Below are positions 1 through 10,871 of a stretch of DNA of 64,000 bases, one piece after another. A program made the translations under genes and the position numbers. Each line of letters opens with the position of its first letter. Position 1 is the first letter of the stretch. Below the pieces are notes generated by a model, which saw only the letters and a list, made by a program, of their open reading frames with translations, had not been told where the DNA came from and ran no database searches. Source of the DNA: Fistularia commersonii (taxonomy: Eukaryota > Chordata > Actinopteri > Syngnathiformes > Fistulariidae); the NCBI GenBank assembly GCA_037954325.1, contig JBBMNZ010000001.1, positions 7,598,874 through 7,662,873 of the forward strand, given 5' to 3'.

Positions 1-627
1 TCTGGAACGCTTTTCCATCTGGCAATAAGACGGAAAAGTTTGGGTTTGGCGGTTGCCAGGGGAACGATACTTGTCTGACTGCATTGTGCCAAGTGTGAAG
101 TTTGGTGGAAGGGGGATTGTGGTGCGGGGTTGTTTTTCAGGAGCTGGGCTTGGCCCCTTAGGTCTAATGAAAGGAACTCTGAAAGCTTAACAACAAGACA
201 TTTTGGACAATTCCATGCTCCCAACTTTGTGGGAACAGTTTGGAGCTGGCCCCTTCCTTTTCCAACATGACTGTGCACCAGTGCACAAAGGAAGGTCCAT
301 AAAGACATGGATGGCAGGGTCTGGTGTAGATGACCTTGACTGGCCTGCCTAGTGTCCTCACCTCAACCTGATAGTACATATTTGGGATGAATTAGAGCGG
401 AGAATGAGACCCAGGCATGTGTGACCTCATAAATGCGCCTCCGTAAGAATGCTCAAAAATTCCCATAAGCCCACTCCTGAATTTTGTGGACACCCTTCCC
501 AGAAGAGTTGGAACTGTGATACGGGTGGACCAACGTCATATTGAACCCTGTGGATTAGGAATGGGATGTCACTTAAGTGATATATGCGAGTTAAGGCAGG
601 TGAGCAAATACTTTCGGCCATATAGTG
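1..627 (+). mobile_element. Tc1/mariner transposon, 3' half (decayed)
   Basis: The plus strand encodes the C-terminal half of a Tc1-like DDE transposase, which in its family cuts and pastes DNA at TA dinucleotides. Visible in one frame at 266-415 are FQHDCAPVHKGRSIKTW, carrying the second catalytic Asp, and later WDELERR with the catalytic Glu region. Stop codons and frameshifts break it (for example TAG at 349-351). The right terminal repeat is recognisable at 597-627, ending in ATATAGTG followed by the TA target. The window start cuts off the rest, so the 5' half and left terminal repeat are not visible. Family assignment is from the motif pattern; no search was run. Confidence 0.8.
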
Positions 628-629
628 TA

Positions 630-1104
630 TATGGATCATTTTATTTTCCATGCATTAATTCATTCATTAACCCCTTTGTTTCAAAATCATATTTTGGGTT
701 GCAATGGGTTTGCACTCCATTAATGACATACTGCATCATATTGTATCTGAGTCTTGATATAAATTATGCAGTGGGGTCACACTGATAAATTTGCCCCCTC
801 CCTCACAGAGAGCCACCAGATACTGATTAGCCAGGGTAAAAGGGGGGCTATTTGGTATTGTCATTTGTGTTAATGGGGTATTGCTTTTGAATCAATATAA
901 GCTTTTCTTTTTTAAGAGTTCATGGTAATAACTAGTTTTTTGAAAAGGACTTTATTTTGAGGTATGTTTTAACCTGTTGGGTCAATGTGTGAGTGGAGGA
1001 GATCATTGAAGTCAAGCCTTCTGTGTCTAATATACTCCCTTGAAAAAGCATTAAGGGAACAGAATCAAGTCTAGTTGCCATGAGAAAGACTGACAATAAT
1101 TCAC
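630..1104. other. unassigned AT-rich sequence
   Basis: No coding frame, repeat family or structured element could be supported here. Confidence 0.5.
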
Positions 1105-1255
1105 TTTTCTTTCAACCCAACTGTTTATGAATATGCTTGGATACAGCACTCTGAACAACCAGCTTCTTTAGCAATGTCCTAATGTGGCTCACCCTACTTG
1201 TGGAGGGTGTCAAGGCTGACCTCTGAATATCTGTCAGGTCAGCAGTTTGTCCCAT
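1105..1255 (-). mobile_element. Tc1/mariner transposase N-terminal fragment
   Basis: On the minus strand an ATG at 1255-1253 opens MGQTADLTDIQRSA, and the frame ends with QSAVSKHIHKQLG. This is the layout of the N-terminal helix-turn-helix DNA-binding region of fish Tc1-like transposases. The middle of the domain is shortened, and the fragment is cut at the ATG by the adjacent LINE. It differs from the Tc1 family at the window start and points the opposite way. A fragment with no catalytic domain. Confidence 0.65.
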
Positions 1256-1850
1256 GATTATGTATTCTACACCTCTGTTCATCCAGTTACACTGGCTACC
1301 AGTAGCTGCCAGGATCAAGCACAAGGCCCTGACCCTGGCATTCAAAACCACCTCAGGAACAGGTCCAGCATATCTGAACGAAATGGTAAGACCTTATGTT
1401 CCCGGCAGAGAGCTGCGTTCCTCTACTACAAACCTACTAGCAGTACCTTTTGCTCGCTCTAAGCAATCTCAGGTAAAACTGTTCTCAGTTCTACTACCTC
1501 AGTGGTGGAGCAAACTTCCGGAAGCAACAAGACTAGCATCATCTCTCTCAACCTCCAAGAAACAGGTAAAAACTCTTCTCTTTCAGGACTATTTACTGCA
1601 CTGATGCTTGAGCTGCCCCAGATCAGGTTAGGCACCAAGTTAGGCTATACAGTATGTGTGTGTGTATGTGTACGTTTGTGTACGTCTTTGTCAAAAAAAA
1701 GACAAAAAAAAAACTCACTAACCCAAGCTTACTGTTGTGTATGTTTCCTGTGCATCTTGTATTTGCAAGTGTTATTTGCAGTCCTTATGTCCTCTATTGT
1801 AAGTCGCTTTGGATAAAAGCGTCTGCCAAATGTAATGTAATGTACTGACC
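1256..1850 (+). mobile_element. L2/CR1-type LINE, 3' end
   Basis: A 5'-truncated non-LTR retrotransposon. The frame at 1266-1604 reads LHWLPVAARIKHKALTLAFK and ends near VKTLLFQDYLLH, the conserved C-terminus of the L2-group reverse transcriptase protein. A 3' untranslated region with a short (GT)n run (about 1651-1680) leads to the 3' tail at 1798-1848, which contains GGATAAAAGCGTCTGCCAAA and ATGTAATGTAATGT repeats. The same tail occurs in inverse orientation at 61028-61128 and as a short copy near 53050-53105. It abuts a Tc1 fragment on its 5' side. Confidence 0.8.
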
Positions 1851-2308
1851 CAGACTGAGAGACCATTTAAAGGCTCAGGAAACCTTTGCTGATATTTTGA
1901 GGTAATTTGCTGATTAGGTTGTGACACGGTGACAGACTTTCTATTATTGAACTTTTTCACACAATTTTGCATTTTCAGTATCTGTTAACCATAATCATCA
2001 AAATATCAAGAAATAAAGGCTTAAAATATTTCACTCTAAATATTCAGTCTGTGTAATGACTCTATAACATTCATTGATACATAAGATTTTCCTTTAGTAT
2101 GCCTTGTACCCAAATCTAAGGTATAATACATCTAGAAGTCGAGTTCAGATTATAAAGATACAAACAAGCACTGTAACAAACAAGCAAACTAACAACCTAA
2201 CATAAAATAGAATTGAAGAATATTCCTTTCATCATCCCGCAGTGGTGACATTTCAATTTCACACACATCAGAAGTGGATAGTGCGCTCGGTGTGGTTAAT
2301 AATGTGCC
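1851..2308. other. unassigned sequence
   Basis: AT-rich, no supportable gene or repeat recognised. Confidence 0.5.
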
Positions 2309-2326
2309 GCAGTAAGATATATTAAT

Positions 2327-3215
2327 CATCTTCTTCTTCTTCTGCTCCTTTCGGCTTTTCCCTTCAGGGGTCGCCACAGTGAATTGTCCGTTTTTGCGAC
2401 CTCAGCCACAGGACCGGATTTTGTTGTCCCGGTGTGTTCAGATGTGATCCAAGCAAAACCTCAAAGCTGTCAGGAACTGATTGGGCAATGAGTGGTTTAT
2501 TAGAGGTCAAGAAATACACTTGCGAAATATCCCGGGCCCGAATGAATGTCACCCCAAGGGGATTGTTCGCCCTCCCCAGACATCTGCTTAGGCGCGTCCA
2601 GTCGGATGTGCAGTTGAGGAAGAATAGACCCACCTCTGAGGAAGAGTGGAGGATTTATACCACCATCTCTATGGTCAAGATTACTTCCTGATAAAGAGTT
2701 GTTTTTCACACCTTTTTGAAGTGGGCAGATTAGTGTACTGTGACTTTGACTGGGCCTTGAGATAAGTCTTCATTAGTGTGCGGGGGGTTTTGGTGGAAAA
2801 ATACAGAGTTGGGTGTACTTTTGTCATCATGTGATGCGTTCTCGCATGTGAATCCCGCGTGAATTTTAACAGTATCAACCCATCTCCATCTAACCCTATT
2901 CTCTATTCTCTCACACCAACTGCCTTCATATCCTTTCTCACTATGTCCATAAATCTTCTCCTTGGACTTCATCAAGACTTCCTGCCTGGCAGCTCCTATT
3001 CCAGCATCTATCTACCAATATATTCACTATTCCTCCTCTGCACATGACCGAACCATCTCAGTCTGGCTTCTCTGACCTCCTCTCTAAAACATCTAACATG
3101 ACCCGTCCCTCTGATAGACTCATTCCTGATCCTATCCATCCTGGTCACTCCCAAAGAGATTCTTAGCATTTTCATCTCTGCCACCTCTAGCTCTGCCTCC
3201 AGTTTTTTGTCATTG
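2327..3215 (-). mobile_element. RTE LINE, 5'-truncated, with 18-bp target duplication
   Basis: The 3' end of the RTE family common in this window, in minus orientation: a (GAA)n tail, the terminal block around 2350-2384, then C-terminal coding sequence at 2873-3215. It is flanked by a perfect 18-bp direct repeat, GCAGTAAGATATATTAAT, at 2309-2326 and 3216-3233, which marks it as a genuine target-primed insertion. The element is split at 2385 by an LTR-like insertion. The coding part preserves the equivalents of RIRNESIRGT and RLRWFGHVQRR but lacks the reverse transcriptase core because of 5' truncation. Confidence 0.9.
2385..2871. mobile_element. solo LTR-like insertion inside RTE copy
   Basis: A 487-bp block starting TGTCCG and ending TTAACA interrupts the RTE 3' end. 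The RTE sequence resumes directly after it, and the flanking 4-mers GAAT (2381-2384) and GTAT (2872-2875) are one base apart, as expected of an aged short target duplication. The TG...CA termini fit a solo LTR. Three related copies lie inside hAT elements at about 35798-36188, 37360-37778 and 45074-45508. No internal retrovirus-like region is attached to any of them, so the LTR reading is an inference. Confidence 0.6.
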
Positions 3216-3233
3216 GCAGTAAGATATATTAAT

Positions 3234-4039
3234 ATCTGAAGAAATCTAAAGATATCCAAACAAAAAGAAACAACATAAACAATATATAATCAGTTCAAAT
3301 GTGCAAAAAGTAGCAACTAGCAGCAATATACAATCACCCATTACCTTCACTAGCCAACGGTAGTCTGAAATACTTCACTTGGGCTTTCAAGTGGGCACCT
3401 GCCTTCACTGATATTTCACTAAAAATGGCACCTCAAGAAGGCTTAACAGTAAAATCTAGAGACCTGGAGACCCCCCCCCCCCCCCCCATGCAACAAAGCC
3501 AATCTAAAAACTTACAATTGTGCCTCAGCAACCGCTTCGGGCCACTGTGCTTCCTCCTTGACCACCAACATTCTCTTGCTTGTTCTGCTGCCAGAAAAAT
3601 GTTGTTGACTGCAAGTTGTAGGATTCAATTGCAAATGCCTAACTCAGTTAGTGCAATGACAGACTTTGCCACAAAACCACAGCAGCCCAGCCCCACAGGC
3701 CGCACCCGAGCTCTAAAACCTCGCTGCTCAAAATCTGCTGCTATCTCAGCATACATAGCTTTTTTGCACTATCAGGCCTCCCAAACATGATTCTCCAAGG
3801 CCACTGTAAGTTTGATAAAATAGACTGTCCTCTCTACCCCAGACAGTAGTGACATATTGGGCCTTGGCCAAGTGCTAACTACCTATGCTGGGATAAACAG
3901 CTGCTCAAAGAAAGAAATAAAAGGAAATATCAACCACCAAATAAAAAATCCAAAAATAATAAAAATCATGTAAAAGCATATGTACCTCTGTGATGAAGAT
4001 TAGTGTTAAGGTCGGAGAATGACTGAGAAATGTCTTCAG
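3234..4039. other. unassigned sequence with poly-C run
   Basis: No gene recognised. A homopolymer run of about 17 C lies near 3471-3487. A 121-codon open frame across it is not supported by any recognisable protein feature. Confidence 0.45.
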
Positions 4040-4053
4040 GATCAAGGTAACAT

Positions 4054-4133
4054 CTTCTTCTTCTTCTTCTTCTTCTTCTTCTTCTTCTTCTTCTTCTTCT
4101 TCTTCTTCTTCTTCTTCTTCTTCTTCTTCTTCT
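4054..4133. repeat. (CTT)n microsatellite, expanded RTE tail
   Basis: About 26 near-perfect CTT units. The position shows that it grew from the (GAA)n 3' tail of the RTE copy, whose other copies carry only a few units. Open frames through it, giving poly-Glu, poly-Arg or poly-Phe, are artefacts. Confidence 0.95.
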
Positions 4134-4141
4134 TTCGGCTT

Positions 4142-7010
4142 TTCCCTTCTGGGGTCGCCACAACGAATCAACGTTCTCCACCCAACCCTATTTTCCGCAT
4201 CCTCCTCTCTCACACCAACTACCTTCATATCCACTCTCACTAAGACCTCTTGCCTGGCAGCTCCAATTCCAGCATCCTTCTACTAATATATTCACTATCC
4301 CGCCTTTGTACATGACCAAACCATCTTAGTCTGGCTTCTCTGACCTTCTCTCCAAAACATCTAACATGTGCTGTTCCTCTGATAGACTCATTCCTGATCC
4401 TATCCATCCATGTCATTCCCAAAGAGAACCTCAACATCTTCATCTCTGCAACCTCTAGTTTTGCCTGTCGTATTTTGGTCATTGTAACAGTTTCTAGACC
4501 ATACAGCATTGCTGGTCTCACCATTGACTGAACCCCTTTCCTTTTATTCTGGCCGATAGTCTTCATTTAAATATTACCCCCCACCCTTTTCTCCACCCAT
4601 TCCAACCTGCTTGGACCTGTCTCTTCACCTCTTTTCCACACTCTCCGTTTCTCTGGATTGTTAACCCCAAATACCTGAAATCCTCCAGCTTCTTGATTTC
4701 TGCTCCCTGTAGCCTCACCGTTGCACCCGAGTTCTTCTCATTCACACACATATATTCTGTCTTGCTGCGACTAACTTTCATTCTTCTCCTTTCCAGAGAA
4801 TACCTCCTCCTCTCTAGATTTTCCTCTACCTGTTTTCTGCTCTCACAACAGATCACAATGTCATCTGCAAACATCATGGTCCATGGGGATTCCTGTCTAA
4901 CCTCATCTGTCAGCCTGTCCATCACCATTGTGAACAAGAAGGGGCTCAGAGCTGATCCCTGATGGAGTGCCACCTCCACCTTGAACTTCTCTGTTACCCC
5001 TACAGCACACCGCACCACTGTCTCACATCTAGCATACATGTCCTGCACCAGTATAAAGAACTTCTCTGCCACTCCAGACTTCCTCATACAATACCAAAGC
5101 TGCCTGTCATATGCTTTTTCTAGGTCTACAAAAATGCAATTCAACTCTTGCCTTCTCTGTACTTCTCTATTAGCATTCTCAATGCAAATACTGCATCTGT
5201 AGTACTCTTTCTAGGCATGAAGCCATACTGCTGTTCACAAATGCTGACTTCTGCTCTCAGTCTAGTTTCCACTACTCTTCCCATAACCTCATTGTATGGC
5301 TCATCAACTTTATCCCTCTATAGTTGCTGCAATTCTGCACATCCCCTTTATTCTTAAAAATAGGCACCATCACACTTCGTCTCCATTCTTCAGGCATCTT
5401 CTCACTCTCTAAGATCCTGTTGAATAATCGAGTCAGAAAATTTACCGCTGCCTCTCCTAGACACCTCCACACCTCCACAGGTATATGTTTAGGACCAACT
5501 GCTTTTCCACTCTTCATCCTCTTCAATGCCTTCCTCACTTCACTTTTGCTAATTTGTGCTACTTTGTGGTCTACAATAGTCCCCTCTTCTACCCTTTCCT
5601 GTCTTTCATTTTCCCCATTCATCAGCTCTTCAAAGAACTCTTTCCATCTTCCCATCACTCTTCTAGAATCGGTCAATACATTTTCATCTCTACCCTTAAT
5701 CACCTGGACCTGTTGTACATCCTTTCCATCATTATCTCTCTGTTTTGCCAACCTGTATAGATCATTCTCACCCTCTTTACTATCCAACCAAGCATACACA
5801 TCATCATGCGCCCTTTGTTTTGACTTTGCTACCTCTTTATTCACCTTATGTTGTATCTCCATGTACTCCTGTCTGTTCTCTGCAGTCCTCTCAGTATCCC
5901 ACTTCTTCTTTGCTAACCATTATCTCTGTATATACTCCTGCACTTCCTCATTCCACCACCAAGTCTCCTTATCAACTTTCCTTCTAGATGACACACCAAG
6001 TACTCTTCTACCTGTCTTCCTGATAACACTAGCTGTAGTTGTCCAATCATCTGGAAGCTCACCCTGACCACCCAGAGCCTTTCTCAACTCCTCCCTGAAA
6101 ACCATGCAACCATGCAACAATCCCCCCTTTTCAGCTTCCATCACTCTGTCCCCTGCTCTGCCTTTGTCCTCTTCATCTTCCTTGTCACCAGAGTCATCCT
6201 ACAAACCACCATCCTATGCTGTCTGGCTACACTCTCACCTACAACTACTTTGCAGTCACTGATCTCTTCTAGGTTACATCTTCTATACAAGATGTAGTCC
6301 TACCTCCGCTCTTATAAGTTACCCTATGTTCCTGTTATGTCTTGAAGAAGGTGTTCACTACAGCCATTTCCATTCTTTTTGCAAAATCATCACCATTTGT
6401 CCCTCAGCATTCCTATCCTGTATACCAAATCTGCCCATCACTTGTTCATCCCCCATTCTCTTCTAATTCACATCCCACCTGCGGGGCATAGCCTCTATCA
6501 ACATTGATTTTCACACCTTCGATTTCCAGTTTCAGACTCAAAAGTCTATCTGACATTCTTTTCACCTCTAGGATGTTCCTAACAAACTCCTCCTTCAAGA
6601 TAACTCCTACTCCATTTCACTTCTTGTCAGTACCATAATAGTACAACTTAAAGCCTGCTTCTAAGTTTCTAGCCTTACTACCTATCCAACTGGTCTCCTG
6701 GACACATAGTATATCCACCTTCCTTCTCTGCATCATGTCGACCAATTCTCTACCTTTTCCTGTCGTAGTCCCAATATTCAAAGTCCGTACTCTCAGTCCC
6801 AGCCTCTTTCTTTTCCTCCTCTCTCTCTGCTTCCGAACACGCACTCCTCCTCTTCTTATTATTCTTGTTCTTCGAACCAGAGCAGCCACATTTCCACTAG
6901 TACCCTGTAGGTCATCAGCACCGATGCTGCTCATTGTTAACCCGGTCCAAGACCGATCCGGTATGATATGGTTGTGGTTGACTCTCATGTTTGGTTTTGG
7001 CAAAAGTTTT
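4142..7010 (-). pseudogene. RTE endonuclease-reverse transcriptase ORF, decayed
   Basis: Read on the minus strand from about 7010 down, the pieces follow the RTE order: an N-terminal basic stretch and apurinic-endonuclease-like start (LRVRTLNIGTTTGKG and CVQETSW, about 6617-6870), a poorly readable endonuclease middle (6150-6610), the linker (about 5920-6120), then reverse transcriptase pieces with SGKAVGPKHIPVEVW, FVDLEKAYDR and MFADDIVICCES (4563-5862), and the C-terminal part (4142-4566). Several frameshifts and stop codons separate the pieces. The FADD catalytic box survives as sequence but is not part of a continuous frame. In the family this protein nicks target DNA and copies its own RNA there. 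Confidence 0.85.
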
Positions 7011-7156
7011 ACGCCGGATGCCCTTCCTGACGCAATCCTCTGCATTTATCCAGGCTTGGGACCAGCACAGATAGACACTGCTCCGTGCCCCCCCAAGGCA
7101 GGTTTGGGGAGACATGGGCCAGTGCCATCCTGAGGCTGCATTGATCAAGGTAGCAT

Positions 7157-9004
7157 GCTAAAACAAATAAATTATCAAGCACATGATTAAAGCAGGAAAT
7201 TTGTGTGAAAGTGCATCGAAAGAAATGTCAAAATGGTATACCTGGGTCAAAGAAACAAGGAAATGCCACAAATATACGGTTCTCTCTCCCCCTAGTTGGC
7301 GTCAGGAAACAACACCTTCGCTGAGAAAAGGCAGCGATTGTCTAACTAAGTTTTGAGAAGATTGTAGAATAATCAGTGTTATCGAAAACCATTTCTGTGT
7401 GAGAACCATACAGCGTCACATCACATATGTGCATAAATCTTTTTTTTTTTCAAAGCAATAGCAGTGATGGCTGAACAAAGCAGGGTATGTCTTTCAGGGT
7501 ACCTGGCATATGTCTTTCCCACAAATTTTCAGTTTTTTCACCACAGCGTAACAGACTTATGCTTGGTGATTTAATTGCATGTGGTGGTGAATTTAAATGG
7601 GCAATACTCTTACCCTCTCTTTCCATGTGTTCAAGAAAAAAAAAAGCTTATATGTTAAGTCTACTGTCTCCATATAGGTCCCAATGGTCCAATCTTATCT
7701 TATTTCAGCTTGACATGTCACGACAAAGCGATAGATGAGGTCAGATTCCACTGGCTTTCTCCCATGCTTCATAATACAAATAAAACTCTCTGTATGTATA
7801 CATTATTTACACTTGACCTGTTAGTAGAGATGAATCGATGGCACCGTCTCTTATTGGCAGTGCCGTTTCTTGAAGGCAATCAAAACAGTGATCCTGGAGC
7901 TTGTGTCATTCCAAAGCTTCACAGGTCAATAGTGCTGCAAATGCTTCTTACCCATATGATTAAATGGCAAGCTGGTGGAAAGCTAATGCTCTAAAGTGTG
8001 GAATAGTTTTGATCCTTTACCACCAAATAAGTTAATTTGCATTCCCTTTTTGTCAGTTGGAAATTTCTGAGTCATCCAGATGACTGGCGATGGTTGACAG
8101 ACCTTGTTTGTCAACTGGTTTGATATTTTCTCACCTCTCATCAAATAAGATTCTTCAGCTCTGACAGTCTTTTAATGACATTTTATATACCAAATGTCAT
8201 CTTATATTTCTATAAATAAATGTTTCTCAATTTTATAAGTAATAAGAGAAAATTATCCATTGATTTTTATTTATTATTTTAAAGCAACAACACCTCATCA
8301 ATGTTGGAACAGTCCTGATGACCGTCATGCCCTGCTGTGCGTGTATTTCAATGCTGGAAATAGATGTATAACACACATGATACATTTACAATAATGATAA
8401 AGTTGGACAACGTCTTTTTGGTTTTCTTGTTGACATGATTTAAACAGTGACCAGTTCCCATTGCTTTGGTCTCAACTTAGTTTGGCATAACTTAACTTTG
8501 TCACGATACATCACTCTTTCTAAGTCAAACAGAGGCCCTGAAGCTGTTTATCAAATCCGGCATAAATTTAAGTGTAAAGCACCAAAGTAGATTTTTTTGA
8601 TATTTAAATATATTTACAATATTATTTGAATATGAAAACTATGAAATCCATTTTACACCAACAAGTTGCACTTGCGTGTCCAACCTTGAATTTTAGCATG
8701 TCGGCAAATCACGCAAAGATGATGACATCAAAACTTTGTGCCATCAGTGTTTGAAGGTGTTTAAACATGTTTTGTTTTCACAACAGTCACCTTTTATGTA
8801 CATTTATTTTCTTTTTCATTTATTTTAATGGACAGCTGATGTGGAAAGCCCTGAATTAATGCAGTTGATTTATTATCAGGTCACCTTGATCCATCCTCAA
8901 TGCTTTCTCAACTGCAAGTTGTCTGTCATTCATTGTACTTGAATTTTACCACTTGTTGATAATTGATGATCAATTGATGATCATGATCAATTGATGATTA
9001 AAAT
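7157..9004. other. unassigned AT-rich sequence
   Basis: About 1.85 kb without a recognisable gene or repeat. Short open frames at 7487-7994 have no family features. A cluster of short self-complementary words built on TGATCA and CAATTG lies near 8955-9000. Confidence 0.5.
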
Positions 9005-9008
9005 AAAT

Positions 9009-10125
9009 GAGCAGCAGGGACAGTGCTGCGGGATTTGGCAAACCTGGGTGGTGATACCCCTTTTTAAAAAGGGGGATCAGAGGGGGTGCTCCACCTACAG
9101 GCTACAGAATTGAATGCCTTCTCCAGATCCACAAAACACATGTCGACTGGTTGGGCAAACTTCTATTCCCCCTCGAGGACCCTGCCAAGGGTATAGAGCT
9201 GGTCTTCTGTCCCACGACCAGAACTAAACCATACTGCTCCTCCCAGATCCAAGGTTCAACTAAGCACCGCTGAATAGACCTTACCAGGGAGGCCTAGGAG
9301 TATGATCCCCGTGTAGTTGGAGCACACCCTCTGATCCCCTTTCTAAAAAGGGGATCACCACCCCGGTTTGCTACTCCAATGGCACTATCCCCGATAACCT
9401 CGCAATGCGGCAGAGGCTGGGACAGCCCTACAGCATCCAGAGCCTTGAGGAACCCAGGGTGGACCTTATCCACCCCCAGGGCCCCGCTACTGTAGACCTT
9501 TTTGACTGGTTTGGCAACTTCAGCCCCAGAAATAGGTGTGTCTTCCCCAGAGTCCCTCAGCTCTGCTTCCTCATTGAGTTTAGGTCAGCAGTGCCCCACT
9601 CCCACTGTACACCTCGACACCCACCAGAAGTCGCTCTCCATGGTCTTCTTTAACTCCTCCCACGCCAGAGTTTTTTCCCTCTGCAACCACTGAGGCCGCT
9701 GACTCCAGAACCCCCAACCCAGAAAGTCCCGATATAACTCCTTCTTCGATTTGACGGCATCCCTCACCGCTGGGGTCCACCAGCAGTTTCAAGGGTCGCG
9801 GCCCCAACTGGACCCGACCACCATATGGCCAGAGTTCCAGTCTGCCACCTCAAATTGGAAGCATGGAACATGGCCCATTCAGACCCAATATCCCCTGCCT
9901 CCCTTAGGATGTGGTTGTTGCTCTGCCAAAGGTGGGAGTTGAAACTCCTTCTGACAGGGTACTCTGACAGACAGTCCCAGTAGACCCTCACATTACATTT
10001 GGTTTCTGCCAGGTACCCACCATCGAGCCCCACCCCTGGGCCTGGCTCCAGGATGGGGCCCTGGTAACCCGCATCCGAGCAAGGAAAGACTTGATCCAAA
10101 GCTTTTCTTCTCATGGGGGTCTTAA
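9009..10125 (-). mobile_element. decayed LINE (Rex3-like?), endonuclease-RT linker and RT start
   Basis: Minus-strand frames at 9105-10114 contain FNSHLWQSNNHI, AVKSKKELYRDFL, ISGAEVAKPVKK, GVDKVHPGFLKALD and KGDQRVCSNYTGI in that order, which is the linker and first reverse transcriptase motifs of a fish LINE protein. At 9009-9104 a short piece of the same RT start (CCCCTTTTTAAAAAGGGGG region) lies in the opposite, plus orientation. Many stops make it non-coding. Other pieces of the family are at 18890-20520. The Rex3/RTE label is tentative and rests on the GATG-type tail of the other copy. Confidence 0.7.
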
Positions 10126-10526
10126 GATTCCTCTACAATAACATAACTAAACTCAACTTTTGTTAGGTTTATACACAAGTGTCACTTGTCCCACAAATAA
10201 CTGCATTTCACTTATGTGACATGTCAGTGCAGAAAGCCGGGATCCAAAGCTCCTCAGACTGCTTGAAACTCTGTTTCCTGTATCTATTCGCTGTTTAAAT
10301 ACAATAAATAAAAAGAAAGAAACTAATATGAGTGGTTGGAGGTCTGTAACAGAAGACCAGACCACTAACAAATATGAAAAGGCCTCAAGCTTCCAAACCT
10401 GACTAAATCATTTAACTGGTGGTGGAGCTTCGATGGACCCAGCTATGATCAGCCCACTCCATGAATCCTGTTAGTCACCACTCTCCATATTCTTGGTCAT
10501 CGTCCTTCTGTGATGGATTACTCTTA
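10126..10526. other. unassigned sequence
   Basis: No gene or repeat recognised. Confidence 0.45.
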
Positions 10527-10870
10527 CAGCGGGGGTGGACAAACTGTTTGGCTCAGGGGCCACATTGACTTTTAAAAATTGACAGATGGGCCGGGTCAGC
10601 ACAAGATACGATACATATAAGAAAATGCATTTATTATCAGTAATTATCCGACTCGTCTGACATTCGCTTTGAAAGTACAACCAACTTGGTTTTGAAGGCT
10701 CTGACATTTGCTTGCATTTCATGCACAAACCAGTTTCCCCTTGTAGCTTTACGTCCAGCTCATTCACGTGTGTAGGTATGTCCACAGTAAAGGCTAGATA
10801 AAAAAGCCAATCTGTATCTTTCAGCTCAGGAAAATCTCAAGTGTTCTCAAGTAGCTCCAAAAATGAAATA
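10527..10870 (-). mobile_element. hAT transposon terminal fragment
   Basis: The left edge reads GGGGGTGGACAAACTGTTTG followed by GGCTCAGGGGCCACATTGAC, the kind of terminal sequence seen in Charlie-like hAT elements. The minus-strand frame just inside carries HVNELDVKLQGETGL and SKPSWLYFQSECQTS, resembling the conserved region near the start of the hAT catalytic fold in GTF2IRD2/SCAND3-like transposases. It has no catalytic triad and is cut by the RTE fragment at 10872. Assignment rests on two weak but independent signals. Confidence 0.6.
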
Positions 10871-10871
10871 A

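Larger units (their letters stand above)
4054..7142 (-). mobile_element. RTE LINE, full-length copy with 14-bp target duplication
   Basis: A complete-length minus-strand copy of the RTE family. Its 3' end is an expanded (CTT)n run and its 5' end, near 7142, begins AATGCAGCCTCAGG just as the plus-strand copy at 53640 does. The flanks GATCAAGGTAACAT (4040-4053) and GATCAAGGTAGCAT (7143-7156) are a 14-bp direct repeat with one mismatch. Length is about 3.09 kb, against 3.23 kb for the other complete copy. The coding region is broken in many places, so the copy is dead as a protein source. Confidence 0.9.

Noticed and set aside
3905..4243. Long frames encoding poly-Glu, poly-Arg and poly-Phe
   Set aside because: All are translations of the (CTT)n array that forms the RTE tail; no independent coding evidence.
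8940..9000. Palindromic cluster of TGATCA and CAATTG words, considered as an operator or replication origin
   Set aside because: Short, low-complexity and AT-rich; no conserved spacing and no partner element nearby.
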